Source: Streptococcus mitis
GTDB lineage: Bacteria; Bacillota; Bacilli; Lactobacillales; Streptococcaceae
Assembly: GCF_016658865.1 (NCBI RefSeq)
Contig: NZ_CP067992.1
Coordinates: forward strand, 1,321,001 to 1,385,000
Length of the DNA stretch: 64,000 bases
Direction: 5' to 3'
The translations under genes were made by a program, and so were the position numbers. Below are positions 44,249 to 51,740 of the stretch, in pieces. The stretch's first letter is position 1. Every line of letters starts with the position of its first letter. Under the pieces are notes generated by a model. The model worked only from the letters and a program-made list of their open reading frames with translations, did not search any database and had not been told where the DNA came from.

Positions 44249-44696
44249 TCACCACCTTTCCAATATCTTGAATTACTTCTTCAATATCATTTCTCATTGC
44301 CCAAAATAATCCAAGTCTTGCTGCCGCTCTGACATCCTGGTGATGGCTTTTCTCGAATTTCCAAAGGCCTAAAATTTTCAAAAGATCGTCTGGAATATCC
44401 GACTTATAACCTGCATTGTTTTGCAAGATTGCTTCCTGATAACAAAGCTGGATATAAGCAATGGTGTCAAGTACACTATTATCTTTTGACTTGTCGATAT
44501 CCCTTACTTTGTATTCCTCGATAATAACGACATCGCACTCAAGACTTTTTCCGATTTCGTGAAACCACTTAGCAAATCCCTTCATACCATAAGGGACCAC
44601 CCAATAATCAACCAGCTTTGCATTATCCAAGAGTACAATCCCTGTTGTACTGGTTTCAATTTTGTTGCTTGATGGATCAATTGCTAAAATTTTCAT
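44211..44696 (-). CDS. RuvC-like Holliday junction resolvase
   Basis: 161 residues. RNase H fold: first metal site ILAIDPSSNK, second VVIIEEYKVRD, and a C-terminal KSHHQDVRAAARLGL with the final acidic site. Resolves branched phage DNA before packaging. With this gene present, the RusA half at 37 kb may be dispensable. Confidence 0.85.
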   Translation of the reverse strand: MKILAIDPSSNKIETSTTGIVLLDNAKLVDYWVVPYGMKGFAKWFHEIGKSLECDVVIIEEYKVRDIDKSKDNSVLDTIAYIQLCYQEAILQNNAGYKSDIPDDLLKILGLWKFEKSHHQDVRAAARLGLFWAMRNDIEEVIQDIGKVVSEYNNNVKKVAS

Positions 44697-45055
44697 CAAA
44701 CACCAACTTTCTCAGTCAGCACTCCTGGATAAAGGGCAGTGTTAAACCAATTTTGTTTATTTACCTTTGCAAAGGCAAATAGCGCCTTAATTTCTTTTGC
44801 TTGTTTTTCGAATTTTCGAATATCTTCCTCTGATTCAAAAATAGGTTTTTCTTTGTATTTAGCGACTGTGACCAGCTTGTACTCCGGAGTAAACACCGGC
44901 TTTTCATTTCCCTGATCAAGATTCGTTTCGTCTACTTTCACAAAACGAATCGCAACATCGAATAGAAATCCTTCTGTAACAAGCACTTCGATCGATTCTG
45001 GTCCAATCACAACTGCTAGTGAATCCGTTACTCGTGTTTTATTCATCAATTCCAT
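44696..45055 (-). CDS. Hypothetical phage protein, 119 residues
   Basis: Start ATG 45055 overlaps the Gp157 stop (TAATG), with GGTGA seven bases before. MELMNKTRVTDSLAVV; two strands then helix (KFEKQAKEIKALFAFAKV). Unknown. Confidence 0.6.
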   Translation of the reverse strand: MELMNKTRVTDSLAVVIGPESIEVLVTEGFLFDVAIRFVKVDETNLDQGNEKPVFTPEYKLVTVAKYKEKPIFESEEDIRKFEKQAKEIKALFAFAKVNKQNWFNTALYPGVLTEKVGV

Positions 45056-45537
45056 TACTTAATCACCAACTTTTCTGTTCGAATGAGCTCAGCTCCTTTG
45101 ACTTTCTTGCCAGATTTAAGCAACTCTTTGAGTGTTTTTTTGTCCGGCGCAAGCGTCACTTTTTTTGTAAAATATTTTTTCGGAAGATCGTCTTCATTGA
45201 CCTTGATTGATTCTGGATTCTTAGTAACTTTTATAATCAGGGCACCACTCTTGACCTCAGTTTGACCTGTGACCTTCATCGCTGTCATAATGTTGTCTTT
45301 AACATAATCCAGCTTTTTTTGCGCTGCCTGTTTCTTTGCTTTGAAGCTATCTTCCTCAGCCTTGTACATGGCCACGTCTGCTTCTAGATTCTTGATAACA
45401 TGGGCATATCCTTCGGCTTTCTGTTCGAATTGCTCTTGCCAATCGATCGCCTCAAGCGTATCCGTTTTTGTTTCGTCATCAATATCCATTTGGTAAATTG
45501 CCAGAAACTGACCTGTCAATTCATATAAACTAGCCAT
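45055..45537 (-). CDS. Siphovirus Gp157 family protein
   Basis: 160 residues: MASLYELTGQFLAIYQM..., DWQEQFEQKAEGYAHVI, coiled coil and C-terminal beta part. Gp157 of S. thermophilus phages was linked to resistance to host nucleases. Placed at the head of the replication block. Confidence 0.88.
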   Translation of the reverse strand: MASLYELTGQFLAIYQMDIDDETKTDTLEAIDWQEQFEQKAEGYAHVIKNLEADVAMYKAEEDSFKAKKQAAQKKLDYVKDNIMTAMKVTGQTEVKSGALIIKVTKNPESIKVNEDDLPKKYFTKKVTLAPDKKTLKELLKSGKKVKGAELIRTEKLVIK

Positions 45538-46294
45538 TTTTTTCTACCTCTCTAATTTTGTTTGATAGTTTTGTTAGTCCAATACCTGATTTAGTTAAAT
45601 CAGCGTTGGACGTGAATAAATGATTTTGATTCATTCTAGCTATTTCGTTCTTAGATAAACATGCCAGATTTGAAATATCATAGTTTGTTTTATCGCCGTC
45701 CAGAAAAACGATTGAGTACCCTTTTGGTATCGGCCCGTGATGTTCTTCCCACACTTTACGATGTTTCAAAACCCATTGATTAGGTTCTCCAAACTTTTCT
45801 TTCGGATAGCCATCTGTTGTGTAGTTGATAGTGCCGACAGGTACATAATTGGGAGGTCTATTACCTTTTTTGAAGTAACCACTATTGGGTGGCCGATTCG
45901 GGTACTTCTTCCCCTTATTGTGAGGAGTCTGACCTTTCTCGAATCTTCCCGTCAAACCACTATGTAGATTATTATTTCTCCGATAACTCTTAATCTGTTT
46001 CTCAGTTAGTGATAAGCCAAATTTTTGGTTCATTTCATTTGCGACATCACGAGAAATCTTATTTTTTTGGATGGACACAAGGTAGTCGTGTTGCTCCTTA
46101 GTCAGCAATTTACCTTGATAAGCTTCACCAACAAGCAAGCCTAAACGTTTACGCACACCGCCTATTTGAGTCTTGTTGTAATTCGTACCAAATTTCTCAT
46201 TCAGTAACTTAGTTACTTCAGGAGTTAATCGACCAGGGCAAATTTCATGCATGTACTCCGTGTACTCATCCTTCCAGCAAAGCGATCGGGGCAT
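45530..46294 (-). CDS. HNH endonuclease with repeated N-terminal helix-turn-helix
   Basis: 254 residues from ATG 46294 (AGGTGA five bases before). Two similar N-terminal segments (LTPEVTKLLNEKFGTNYNKT and ISRDVANEMNQKFGLSLTEK) suggest duplicated DNA-binding units; then NKGKKYPN and HNH_3 core HRKVWEEHHGPIPKGYS...LDGDKTNYDISNL. In the core the usual His is replaced by Phe-Leu (IVFLDGDK), so cleavage may be altered. Confidence 0.85.
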   Translation of the reverse strand: MPRSLCWKDEYTEYMHEICPGRLTPEVTKLLNEKFGTNYNKTQIGGVRKRLGLLVGEAYQGKLLTKEQHDYLVSIQKNKISRDVANEMNQKFGLSLTEKQIKSYRRNNNLHSGLTGRFEKGQTPHNKGKKYPNRPPNSGYFKKGNRPPNYVPVGTINYTTDGYPKEKFGEPNQWVLKHRKVWEEHHGPIPKGYSIVFLDGDKTNYDISNLACLSKNEIARMNQNHLFTSNADLTKSGIGLTKLSNKIREVEKNG

Positions 46295-46496
46295 TGACTT
46301 CACCTACCTTGTCTTTGAATTTTTCAGCATCTAGCGCCAACTGGCCAGCTTGTAGGATTTGACCCGAGATTGCGACCATCTGTTTTGATCGTTGAAGCTC
46401 GGTCTTTAATTCATCAGCAGTAAGATCCCTATCGTCCAATGTTTCCAACTGAGCGAAAAGAGTATTGGTTAAATCTGATAATTTATTTCGAACCAT
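46266..46496 (-). CDS. Small helical phage protein, 76 residues
   Basis: MVRNKLSDLTNTLFAQLE...ELQRSKQMVAISGQIL. A very common small phage gene in Gram-positive siphoviruses; helical. Function unknown. Overlaps the HNH gene. Confidence 0.7.
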   Translation of the reverse strand: MVRNKLSDLTNTLFAQLETLDDRDLTADELKTELQRSKQMVAISGQILQAGQLALDAEKFKDKVGEVNAPIALLEG

Positions 46497-46838
46497 CTAC
46501 TTCGTCACCTCTTTCATCAATTTATTTGCTTCTTTGATTAGCAAACGCATAACGTTGCTATCAGTTTCTTTCTCTGCTGCTCTTGTCAGCATATCCACCC
46601 ACTCACGTCTGTTGTCATTCTTCCAATCAACCAACTCAGTGAGTGCCTGTGTATGGTTATAGTAAGGCGAGTAGTCGTATGACTTATCTTCCAAGCGAAC
46701 GCATCTGCCTGCCTTGATGTCTTTGGCCAGATTTGCACTTACGTTGCTTTTTGTTGTTCCGACAACCTCAGCCACTTCATCATATGAGGCAGCAGGGTGC
46801 TCTCTATAATATTCCCTGATTTGTTCAGCTTGAGTCAT
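46497..46838 (-). CDS. Helix-turn-helix phage protein, 113 residues
   Basis: N-terminal winged-helix-like part (EHPAASYDEVAEVVGTTKSN) then helices. Probable DNA-binding early protein. Confidence 0.7.
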   Translation of the reverse strand: MTQAEQIREYYREHPAASYDEVAEVVGTTKSNVSANLAKDIKAGRCVRLEDKSYDYSPYYNHTQALTELVDWKNDNRREWVDMLTRAAEKETDSNVMRLLIKEANKLMKEVTK

Positions 46839-46848
46839 GTTCTTCTCC

Positions 46849-47040
46849 TTATTTCAACCCTACAGGTGGCTCTACATCATAAGTAAATTGCTTGTCTGAA
46901 TTTCTCGGGTTCATCCGTGCGACATTGTTAGCTATTCGCTGGCGCTCTTTCTGCTTCATTTCAGCGTGGTCATCCAGTGTATTCACTAGCGACCACAACC
47001 CGATTCCTATGATTATTACAAAGTAAATGTATTCCATCAT
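46849..47040 (-). CDS. Small membrane protein, 63 residues
   Basis: One N-terminal membrane segment (MMEYIYFVIIIGIGLWSLV) then a charged tail. Overlaps the next gene. Function unknown. Confidence 0.6.
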   Translation of the reverse strand: MMEYIYFVIIIGIGLWSLVNTLDDHAEMKQKERQRIANNVARMNPRNSDKQFTYDVEPPVGLK

Positions 47041-47222
47041 TTTGCATTTTCCTTTTCTTTATAAATTGCTACAATTTCCTTCAAATCTGCAATTTCTTGA
47101 TTCGCTTTTTGAAGTTTTTCTTGTGATTCAATTAACGCCTGGTTTAAGTCTAATGCTACGATTCTCCAGTCAGTGTTGATTTCTTTGGATAACCAGTTTT
47201 TTAATCTTACTAATAGATTCAT
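47037..47222 (-). CDS. Coiled-coil phage protein, 61 residues
   Basis: MNLLVRLKNWLSKEINTD, then heptads ALIESQEKLQKANQEIADLK. Function unknown. Confidence 0.6.
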   Translation of the reverse strand: MNLLVRLKNWLSKEINTDWRIVALDLNQALIESQEKLQKANQEIADLKEIVAIYKEKENAK

Positions 47223-47229
47223 TCTTCCC

Positions 47230-47508
47230 TCACTTTGCTAACTGACTTTGAAAACGTAGTACGTCGTTCATGTCATATAAATATTTACCGCCTTTAGCAT
47301 TTTGCTGATAGCGGAATTTCCCTGCATCTCTGAAATCTTCAATTTTCTTACGACCCCAACCGGTCTTCTCTTGGACGTCTTTAATTGAAGCCCAGTTCGT
47401 TCCTCTTGCCACTCGTAATTTAGCCTCAGTCATAGCTTTCACATTTAACTGGACAAGTTCTTCTAGCAGTTCATTTTTGAAATCTTCCCCAAACAATTCT
47501 AAAGCCAT
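47230..47508 (-). CDS. Excisionase/MerR-like DNA-binding protein
   Basis: 92 residues from ATG 47508 (GGAGG nine bases before). C-terminal winged helix NWASIKDVQEKTGWGRKKIEDF then GGKYLYDMNDVLRF split by turns, as in phage excisionase-like helix-turn-helix proteins. Could be excisionase or early regulator. Confidence 0.65.
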   Translation of the reverse strand: MALELFGEDFKNELLEELVQLNVKAMTEAKLRVARGTNWASIKDVQEKTGWGRKKIEDFRDAGKFRYQQNAKGGKYLYDMNDVLRFQSQLAK

Positions 47509-47556
47509 TGGCAATTTCCTCCCTTTCGTGATATAATTTGATTAGTTATTTTGATA

Positions 47557-47586
47557 AGCGCCTGACTTCTGTTAGGTGCTTTTTTA
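47557..47586 (+). terminator. Hairpin with T-run before the excisionase-like gene
   Basis: Plus strand GCGCCTGAC-TTCT-GTTAGGTGC then T6. No plus-strand gene ends here, so it may act against antisense transcription or as a leader hairpin on the other strand. Confidence 0.45.
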
Positions 47587-47588
47587 TG

Positions 47589-47780
47589 CTACTCAATTCC
47601 ATAATCTTCAATAACCTGAAGAATAAAGCTATTCGCTCGTGGTCCTTTTGTTGTCCCACTCAGAATATTTGTTACTTCCTGTCGCTTAAAGCCGTAAGCA
47701 ACCGCTAAAGTTGTTTTTTTGATTCCTTTCTCTTTCAAGAAAGTATTAATCTTTTCACGACCGTTTGTGATATCTGGCAT
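47589..47780 (-). CDS. Small XRE/Cro-like regulator
   Basis: 63 residues from ATG 47780, with GGAGGG upstream. TTLAVAYGFKRQEVTNIL is a helix-turn-helix with a short wing. Divergent from the DUF4145 gene. Probably the Cro-side or early regulator. Confidence 0.75.
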   Translation of the reverse strand: MPDITNGREKINTFLKEKGIKKTTLAVAYGFKRQEVTNILSGTTKGPRANSFILQVIEDYGIE

Positions 47781-47855
47781 ATACTTCCCTCCTCTCTTTT
47801 TTGTACTATTGAAATATTGCGTTACTCTCCTTATCCCCTTTTTTTCTAAATATGG

Positions 47856-47865
47856 TATAATCAAG
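47856..47865 (+). promoter_or_regulatory. Extended -10 promoter of the DUF4145 gene
   Basis: TATGGTATAAT lies about 25 bases before the ATG at 47887, with GGAG between. No good -35. Confidence 0.55.
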
Positions 47866-47886
47866 AAAAATGATTGGAGAAGTTTT

Positions 47887-48546
47887 ATGGAGTTATCCAC
47901 TGTTGATCATTACTTCGGCATAATTGGAAGAACTGTAACTATTCAAATTCCTCAAACTTGCCCTTGGTGCGGAATTGGAAATAATCCCACTAACAACGAG
48001 GCAGGACATTTAGAAATTCAAGAAGGTCGCATTTTCACTATGCACCATCGTTGTCCATCCTGTAAAAAATACCACATGACAAACCAAGAATGTTTGCATC
48101 AAGCTGATAAAACGACCATGGTTCTTGTTTACCCTAACAAAGTCGCTATCAACATAGACCCTCTTTTTATTGAGCACGCTCCTAGATTTGTAGAGTTTTA
48201 CAGTGAAGCGGTCGAGGCAGAAAAAATGGGACTAGAGAATATCGCAGGAACCGGTTATCGTTCTGCCATTGAATGCTTAATTAAAGATTATGCTTTAGAC
48301 TTTAAATTAGATAACAAAGAGTATCTATCTAATCCAAAACTATCATTTAATAATGCCATTGACCGGTACATAAAAGATGACGAACTCCTAAAAGGTGCAT
48401 TGCACTTTATAAGAGAAGTGGGCAATGACTACACCCACTGGGATAAAAGCTCCAGCATCTCTCTTCCTACAATGAAACATTATGTTGAAATTATTATTCA
48501 AATCTTTAAGTCTAAATTTATGATGAAGTATCTTCCGGATGCTTGA
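47887..48546 (+). CDS. DUF4145 protein with zinc ribbon; single-gene cargo
   Basis: 219 residues from ATG 47887 (GGAGA eight bases before). N-terminal zinc ribbon: CPWCGIGNN and CPSCKKYH; C-terminal DUF4145 (HEPN-like) part: EAEKMGLENIAGTGYRSAIE, LKGALHFIREVGNDYTH. It has its own promoter and runs against the surrounding early operon. DUF4145 is common in restriction and defence proteins, so anti-phage or accessory action is plausible; this is inference. Confidence 0.8.
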   Translation: MELSTVDHYFGIIGRTVTIQIPQTCPWCGIGNNPTNNEAGHLEIQEGRIFTMHHRCPSCKKYHMTNQECLHQADKTTMVLVYPNKVAINIDPLFIEHAPRFVEFYSEAVEAEKMGLENIAGTGYRSAIECLIKDYALDFKLDNKEYLSNPKLSFNNAIDRYIKDDELLKGALHFIREVGNDYTHWDKSSSISLPTMKHYVEIIIQIFKSKFMMKYLPDA

Positions 48547-48640
48547 TTCCCAAACGCATTTCAATTTCTGAGATGCGTTTTTCTTGTTCTGCAACCTTCT
48601 CGTATAACTCTTCGACAGAGTAAGCGATGATTTTTTCCAT
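48518..48640 (-). CDS. Small phage protein, 40 residues
   Basis: ATG at 48640 with GGAGGTG upstream. MEKIIAYSVEELYEKVAEQE, helical. First gene after the rightward-facing switch promoter on the minus strand, and its end overlaps the DUF4145 gene tail to tail by 29 bases. Confidence 0.7.
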   Translation of the reverse strand: MEKIIAYSVEELYEKVAEQEKRISEIEMRLGIKHPEDTSS

Positions 48641-48677
48641 AGTTACACCTCCCTCTTCACTTATTTGTAAATAAGAA

Positions 48678-48876
48678 ACAACTAAAAATTTAACTATTTT
48701 TTGTGTTATTGCTTGACTTTTTACAATCTATTGTTTAGAATAAAAGCATAAGAAAAAGCACTAATAAAACTATAAATACCGTTCGCCAAAACTTTTTATA
48801 ATTTATTTCTTAGTTGTTTTTTTAGTTGTAACTTACTTACAAAAACTATTGTAAACTATTGATTGTGTTTTGTCAA
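48678..48876. promoter_or_regulatory. Lysogeny switch: divergent promoters and repeated operators
   Basis: Plus promoter TTGACT (48713-48718), 17 bases, TAGAAT (48736-48741) faces the CI-like gene. Minus promoter TTGACA (48871-48876), 17 bases, TACAAT (48848-48853) faces the early genes. TTAGTTGT occurs at 48810-48817 and 48822-48829 and inverted at 48678-48685; probable operators. Confidence 0.7.
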
Positions 48877-48936
48877 CAACTTTACACACAAAAGTTTAAA
48901 TATTTTTTGTCATGTCTTAGAAAGGCTGATAAATCA

Positions 48937-49296
48937 ATGTTTTCTTTGTTTGAAAAAATTAAAGAACTCTGCCAAAAACGAGGAATTTCTATAAATTCCC
49001 TCGAAGAAACACTTGGATATAGCAGAAATACAATCTATAGCATGAAAAGTAAAAAACCAAATGCTGAAAGATTACAAGAAATCGCAGACTACTTCAACGT
49101 ATCTACAGACTACTTACTTGGTCGTACAGATAACCCAAATATTGCCAACTCAAAAGAGCAATTCTTTTTTGAAGGCAAAGAGGTAAATATTGAAGAACTC
49201 GCTTCGACTGCTATGCGCTTCAATGGTAAGCCATTATCAGACGAAGATAAAAAAGCAATCCAGAATATTATCGAAATTTATCTACGAAAAGGATAG
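48937..49296 (+). CDS. CI-like phage repressor (XRE helix-turn-helix)
   Basis: 119 residues from ATG 48937. Helix-turn-helix INSLEETLGYSRNTIYSMK, then YFNVSTDYLLGRTDNP, usual in streptococcal phage repressors. It lacks a LexA-type peptidase domain and is followed by an ImmA-type metallopeptidase gene, so induction probably uses that partner. Confidence 0.88.
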   Translation: MFSLFEKIKELCQKRGISINSLEETLGYSRNTIYSMKSKKPNAERLQEIADYFNVSTDYLLGRTDNPNIANSKEQFFFEGKEVNIEELASTAMRFNGKPLSDEDKKAIQNIIEIYLRKG

Positions 49297-49301
49297 TCTA
49301 T

Positions 49302-49682
49302 ATGACTGAAAAAGAACTTGCCTCTAATTTAGGTATCAAAATAGAGGTCTTTGAAGATGTCTTATTTCCTGATGAAGCATTTTATATTCCTGCTTTAAAA
49401 ACAATGTTCCTTAGCGACGCAATCTCTGAAGATAAGAGGGTACAGGTCGCTCTGCACGAAATAGGACATCGCAACCACTCGACAGATATTTACGAAAATT
49501 TCCGTGAGAGATGTGAGTTGGAAGCAAATCGCAACATGATTCATCATCTCATGAAAGCTGAATTGGATATCGCTGAAGATAAGACCGTATTTAATTACTT
49601 GGTCTTTATGGAAAAATATAACCTAAAAACCATTGCTGATGAAACGATGGTCAAGGAAGAATATAAGTCGCTAATTGGATAA
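49302..49682 (+). CDS. ImmA/IrrE-family metallopeptidase
   Basis: 126 residues. HExxH zinc motif in VALHEIGHRNH (about residue 50) and downstream ELEANRNMIHHL. In ICEBs1 the homolog ImmA cuts the repressor to trigger induction; same arrangement here. Confidence 0.9.
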   Translation: MTEKELASNLGIKIEVFEDVLFPDEAFYIPALKTMFLSDAISEDKRVQVALHEIGHRNHSTDIYENFRERCELEANRNMIHHLMKAELDIAEDKTVFNYLVFMEKYNLKTIADETMVKEEYKSLIG

Positions 49683-49695
49683 AGGAGAAAATATC

Positions 49696-50589
49696 ATGGG
49701 AAGCAACAGAACTAACCAAGAAATAGCTATATATACTGCAACGATAATACAAGAACTAGAGGATTATATCCACCATCTTCAGAGAATGAACGACGAAGAG
49801 AATAAACGAGCCGAAAAAATAGCTCAGTGGGTAGAGAACTGGACAAAATATTTAAAAATAGAACAAACTTTTAATCCAAAGAGTATTCAGGCTTTGAAAA
49901 GAGGAAGCATTGTTTATGCAGATTTTGGCTTTAATGTTGGAATGGAGTATGGCGGACTACATTATGCAATAGTTTTGAACAAAGAAGATGCACGTTCAAA
50001 CCATCTTCTTCATGTACTGCCTTTAACCTCTGTGAAAGAAAAAACTGATATGAGTAATTTGAAATATTTTCAATTCCCAATTGGTAACGAAGTATTTCAA
50101 TTACTATCAAATAAAGCTTTGCAAAAAGTTAGAGAATTATCTGAAATGTACGACCGTTATTCTAACAAAAACTATGAATTAACGACAAGAGCAAAAGCAA
50201 TTGATTCTTTAATCAATGAGAATAAAAAACTAATCGAAAACCTTGAGAATTCCTTGCTTTCGAATTCGGATGAATTTTTTGTTAATCAAACACCTACTAT
50301 TAGAAAGAACATAGAATTTGGACTTTCCGAGGCACTACAAATCAAACAAGAACTCAAAGAAAATGAGAAGTTACTTACAGAACTTAATAAAAAGTTGACA
50401 TACGCTAAAAAAACCATTACAAAAACACAAAATATGAACAAAGATAGCATTGTTTTATTGAATCAGGTTACAACAATTAGTAAAATGAGACTTTACGATC
50501 CCAAAAATAATAATTCAATTTTGAATGGTATTGTACTTTCCGATGATACTATGGAAAAAATTGAAGAAGCACTTAAAAATATTTTTTAA
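49696..50589 (+). CDS. PemK/MazF-like protein with long coiled-coil extension
   Basis: 297 residues from ATG 49696 (AAAGGAG upstream). MazF/PemK-type beta core near residues 60-115: IQALKRGSIVYADFGFNVG, GLHYAIVLNKE, HVLPLTSVKE. A 150-residue coiled coil follows. No separate antitoxin gene is next to it, so the extension may restrain it or the role may be different. Carried in the lysogeny module. Confidence 0.8.
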   Translation: MGSNRTNQEIAIYTATIIQELEDYIHHLQRMNDEENKRAEKIAQWVENWTKYLKIEQTFNPKSIQALKRGSIVYADFGFNVGMEYGGLHYAIVLNKEDARSNHLLHVLPLTSVKEKTDMSNLKYFQFPIGNEVFQLLSNKALQKVRELSEMYDRYSNKNYELTTRAKAIDSLINENKKLIENLENSLLSNSDEFFVNQTPTIRKNIEFGLSEALQIKQELKENEKLLTELNKKLTYAKKTITKTQNMNKDSIVLLNQVTTISKMRLYDPKNNNSILNGIVLSDDTMEKIEEALKNIF

Positions 50590-50605
50590 AATTTGAATAT
50601 TTTTC

Positions 50606-50634
50606 TTGACTTTTATCATAATTAGGGTTAGAAT
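50606..50634 (+). promoter_or_regulatory. Promoter of small RNA 1
   Basis: TTGACT and TAGAAT with exact 17-base spacing; no coding frame follows before a terminator. Confidence 0.65.
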
Positions 50635-50640
50635 AGAATC

Positions 50641-50721
50641 ATAAAGTCGCTTGACGACAAAATATATGATACTGTCCCAAGAGGACAATTCTAGCCCTGC
50701 TCTTATGAGTAGGGCTTTTAG
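50641..50721 (+). ncRNA. Candidate small RNA 1, about 80 nt
   Basis: Bounded by the promoter before and a terminator hairpin AGCCCTGCTC-TTAT-GAGTAGGGCT then TTTTA (50693-50721). Inside is another hairpin TGTCC-CAAGA-GGACA. No start codon with SD. Confidence 0.55.
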
Positions 50722-50783
50722 TTTATTAAAAAGCCCCCATATTCGCCAATAGCAACCATCTTTTTATGGTCTATTGTGCAAGA

Positions 50784-50812
50784 TTGATATTTTTAGAAAA
50801 TTATATTACAAT
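50784..50812 (+). promoter_or_regulatory. Promoter of small RNA 2
   Basis: TTGATA and TACAAT with 17-base spacing. Confidence 0.6.
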
Positions 50813-50818
50813 ACAGCT

Positions 50819-50905
50819 ATCAGGAGTTTAGCTCCATAAAGTTTAGGTTTGGATTTTAGATCCATAACGTGATGGTAGCCGTATTTGATACGGCTACTTT
50901 TCTTT
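50819..50905 (+). ncRNA. Candidate small RNA 2, about 87 nt, two repeated hairpins
   Basis: Two 28-base units begin GGAGTTTAGCTCC and GGATTTTAGATCC, each a 4-pair hairpin with a TTTAG loop followed by ATAA. It ends in a strong terminator GTAGCCGTA-TTTGA-TACGGCTAC plus T-run (50875-50907). No coding frame. Confidence 0.6.
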
Positions 50906-51011
50906 TTATCTAGCAACTGTTTCCATTTTGGAAATAGTTGGCATGTAAAAAACGGAAATAAAAAATGTGCAACAACTGATTCACACTAAAAGCTGATAGA
51001 GAGGTTTCATT

Positions 51012-51608
51012 ATGAAACAAGAACGCAAAGTTTTAGGTATTTTAGCTATTATTTTCGGAGCACTTGCTCTACTTGGCTCATGGATGCCTATTATCAACAA
51101 TTTTTCATTCATTTTGGCTATTTTGGCTCTTATCTTTGGTTTAATTGGTTTTGCAGTAAACAGAAAAAGACCAAAAACACTAGCTATTATCGGAACTGTT
51201 TTATCTGTTGTTTCGATTGCTATCGTGCTTGCAACTCAAGCTATGTATGCTAAATCGCTTGATAAACTTGGTAAAGATGTGGAACAAGCAGTTAGTTCAG
51301 CAAGTTCTTCAATCGAATCTTCACAAAAAGAAGAAGATGCTAAATTTAACTGGACAAAAGAGCAGTTTGATGCGCTTGTGACTGGTGATATCGCTAATAG
51401 AGGTGCAGGCGGTTCTAAATATGATGATATCGTTAAAGAACACGGTGAGCCGAGCGATACTAACACAAGTACAGTTAATGACCACGAAAACAAAACAATC
51501 TCTTACACTTCGATTGGTACTAAATATAAAGCTGTTATCTTGTCATTCGCAAAACAAGATGATGGAACTTTCTTATTGATTACCAAAGTTGGTAACGGTT
51601 TGGAATAA
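51012..51608 (+). CDS. Membrane protein with DUF4190-like N-terminus; possible exclusion factor
   Basis: 198 residues, GAGAGG upstream. Two or three membrane segments in residues 5-80 (ILAIIFGALALLGSW; FILAILALIFGLIGFAV), then a soluble part after a Ser-rich linker (ASSSIESS), of the small beta-lactamase-inhibitor-like repeat kind (FDALVTGD...YDDIVKEHGEPS). Between repressor and integrase, the usual place for superinfection exclusion genes; that role is inference. Confidence 0.7.
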   Translation: MKQERKVLGILAIIFGALALLGSWMPIINNFSFILAILALIFGLIGFAVNRKRPKTLAIIGTVLSVVSIAIVLATQAMYAKSLDKLGKDVEQAVSSASSSIESSQKEEDAKFNWTKEQFDALVTGDIANRGAGGSKYDDIVKEHGEPSDTNTSTVNDHENKTISYTSIGTKYKAVILSFAKQDDGTFLLITKVGNGLE

Positions 51609-51669
51609 AAAAGACAACAAAAAAAATCCCCACGCTCTCAAACTTTGGCGAGTCTGAGCATGAGGATTA

Positions 51670-51713
51670 GCAGTATAGTAAAAGGCATTAAAAAGCCCTC
51701 TTTACTATACCCA
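51670..51713 (+). other. Long hairpin leader before the integrase
   Basis: Arms GTATAGTAAA-GGC and GCC-TTTACTATAC. Followed closely by AAATGAGGT and the ATG, so it may control access to the integrase start or end the upstream transcript. Confidence 0.5.
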
Positions 51714-51740
51714 TTTTATCAAGAAATGAGGTAAAAATCA

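Noticed and set aside
50819-51608. Type III toxin-antitoxin system
   Set aside because: The RNA has tandem units and a terminator, but the downstream gene is a membrane protein, not a ToxN-like RNase.
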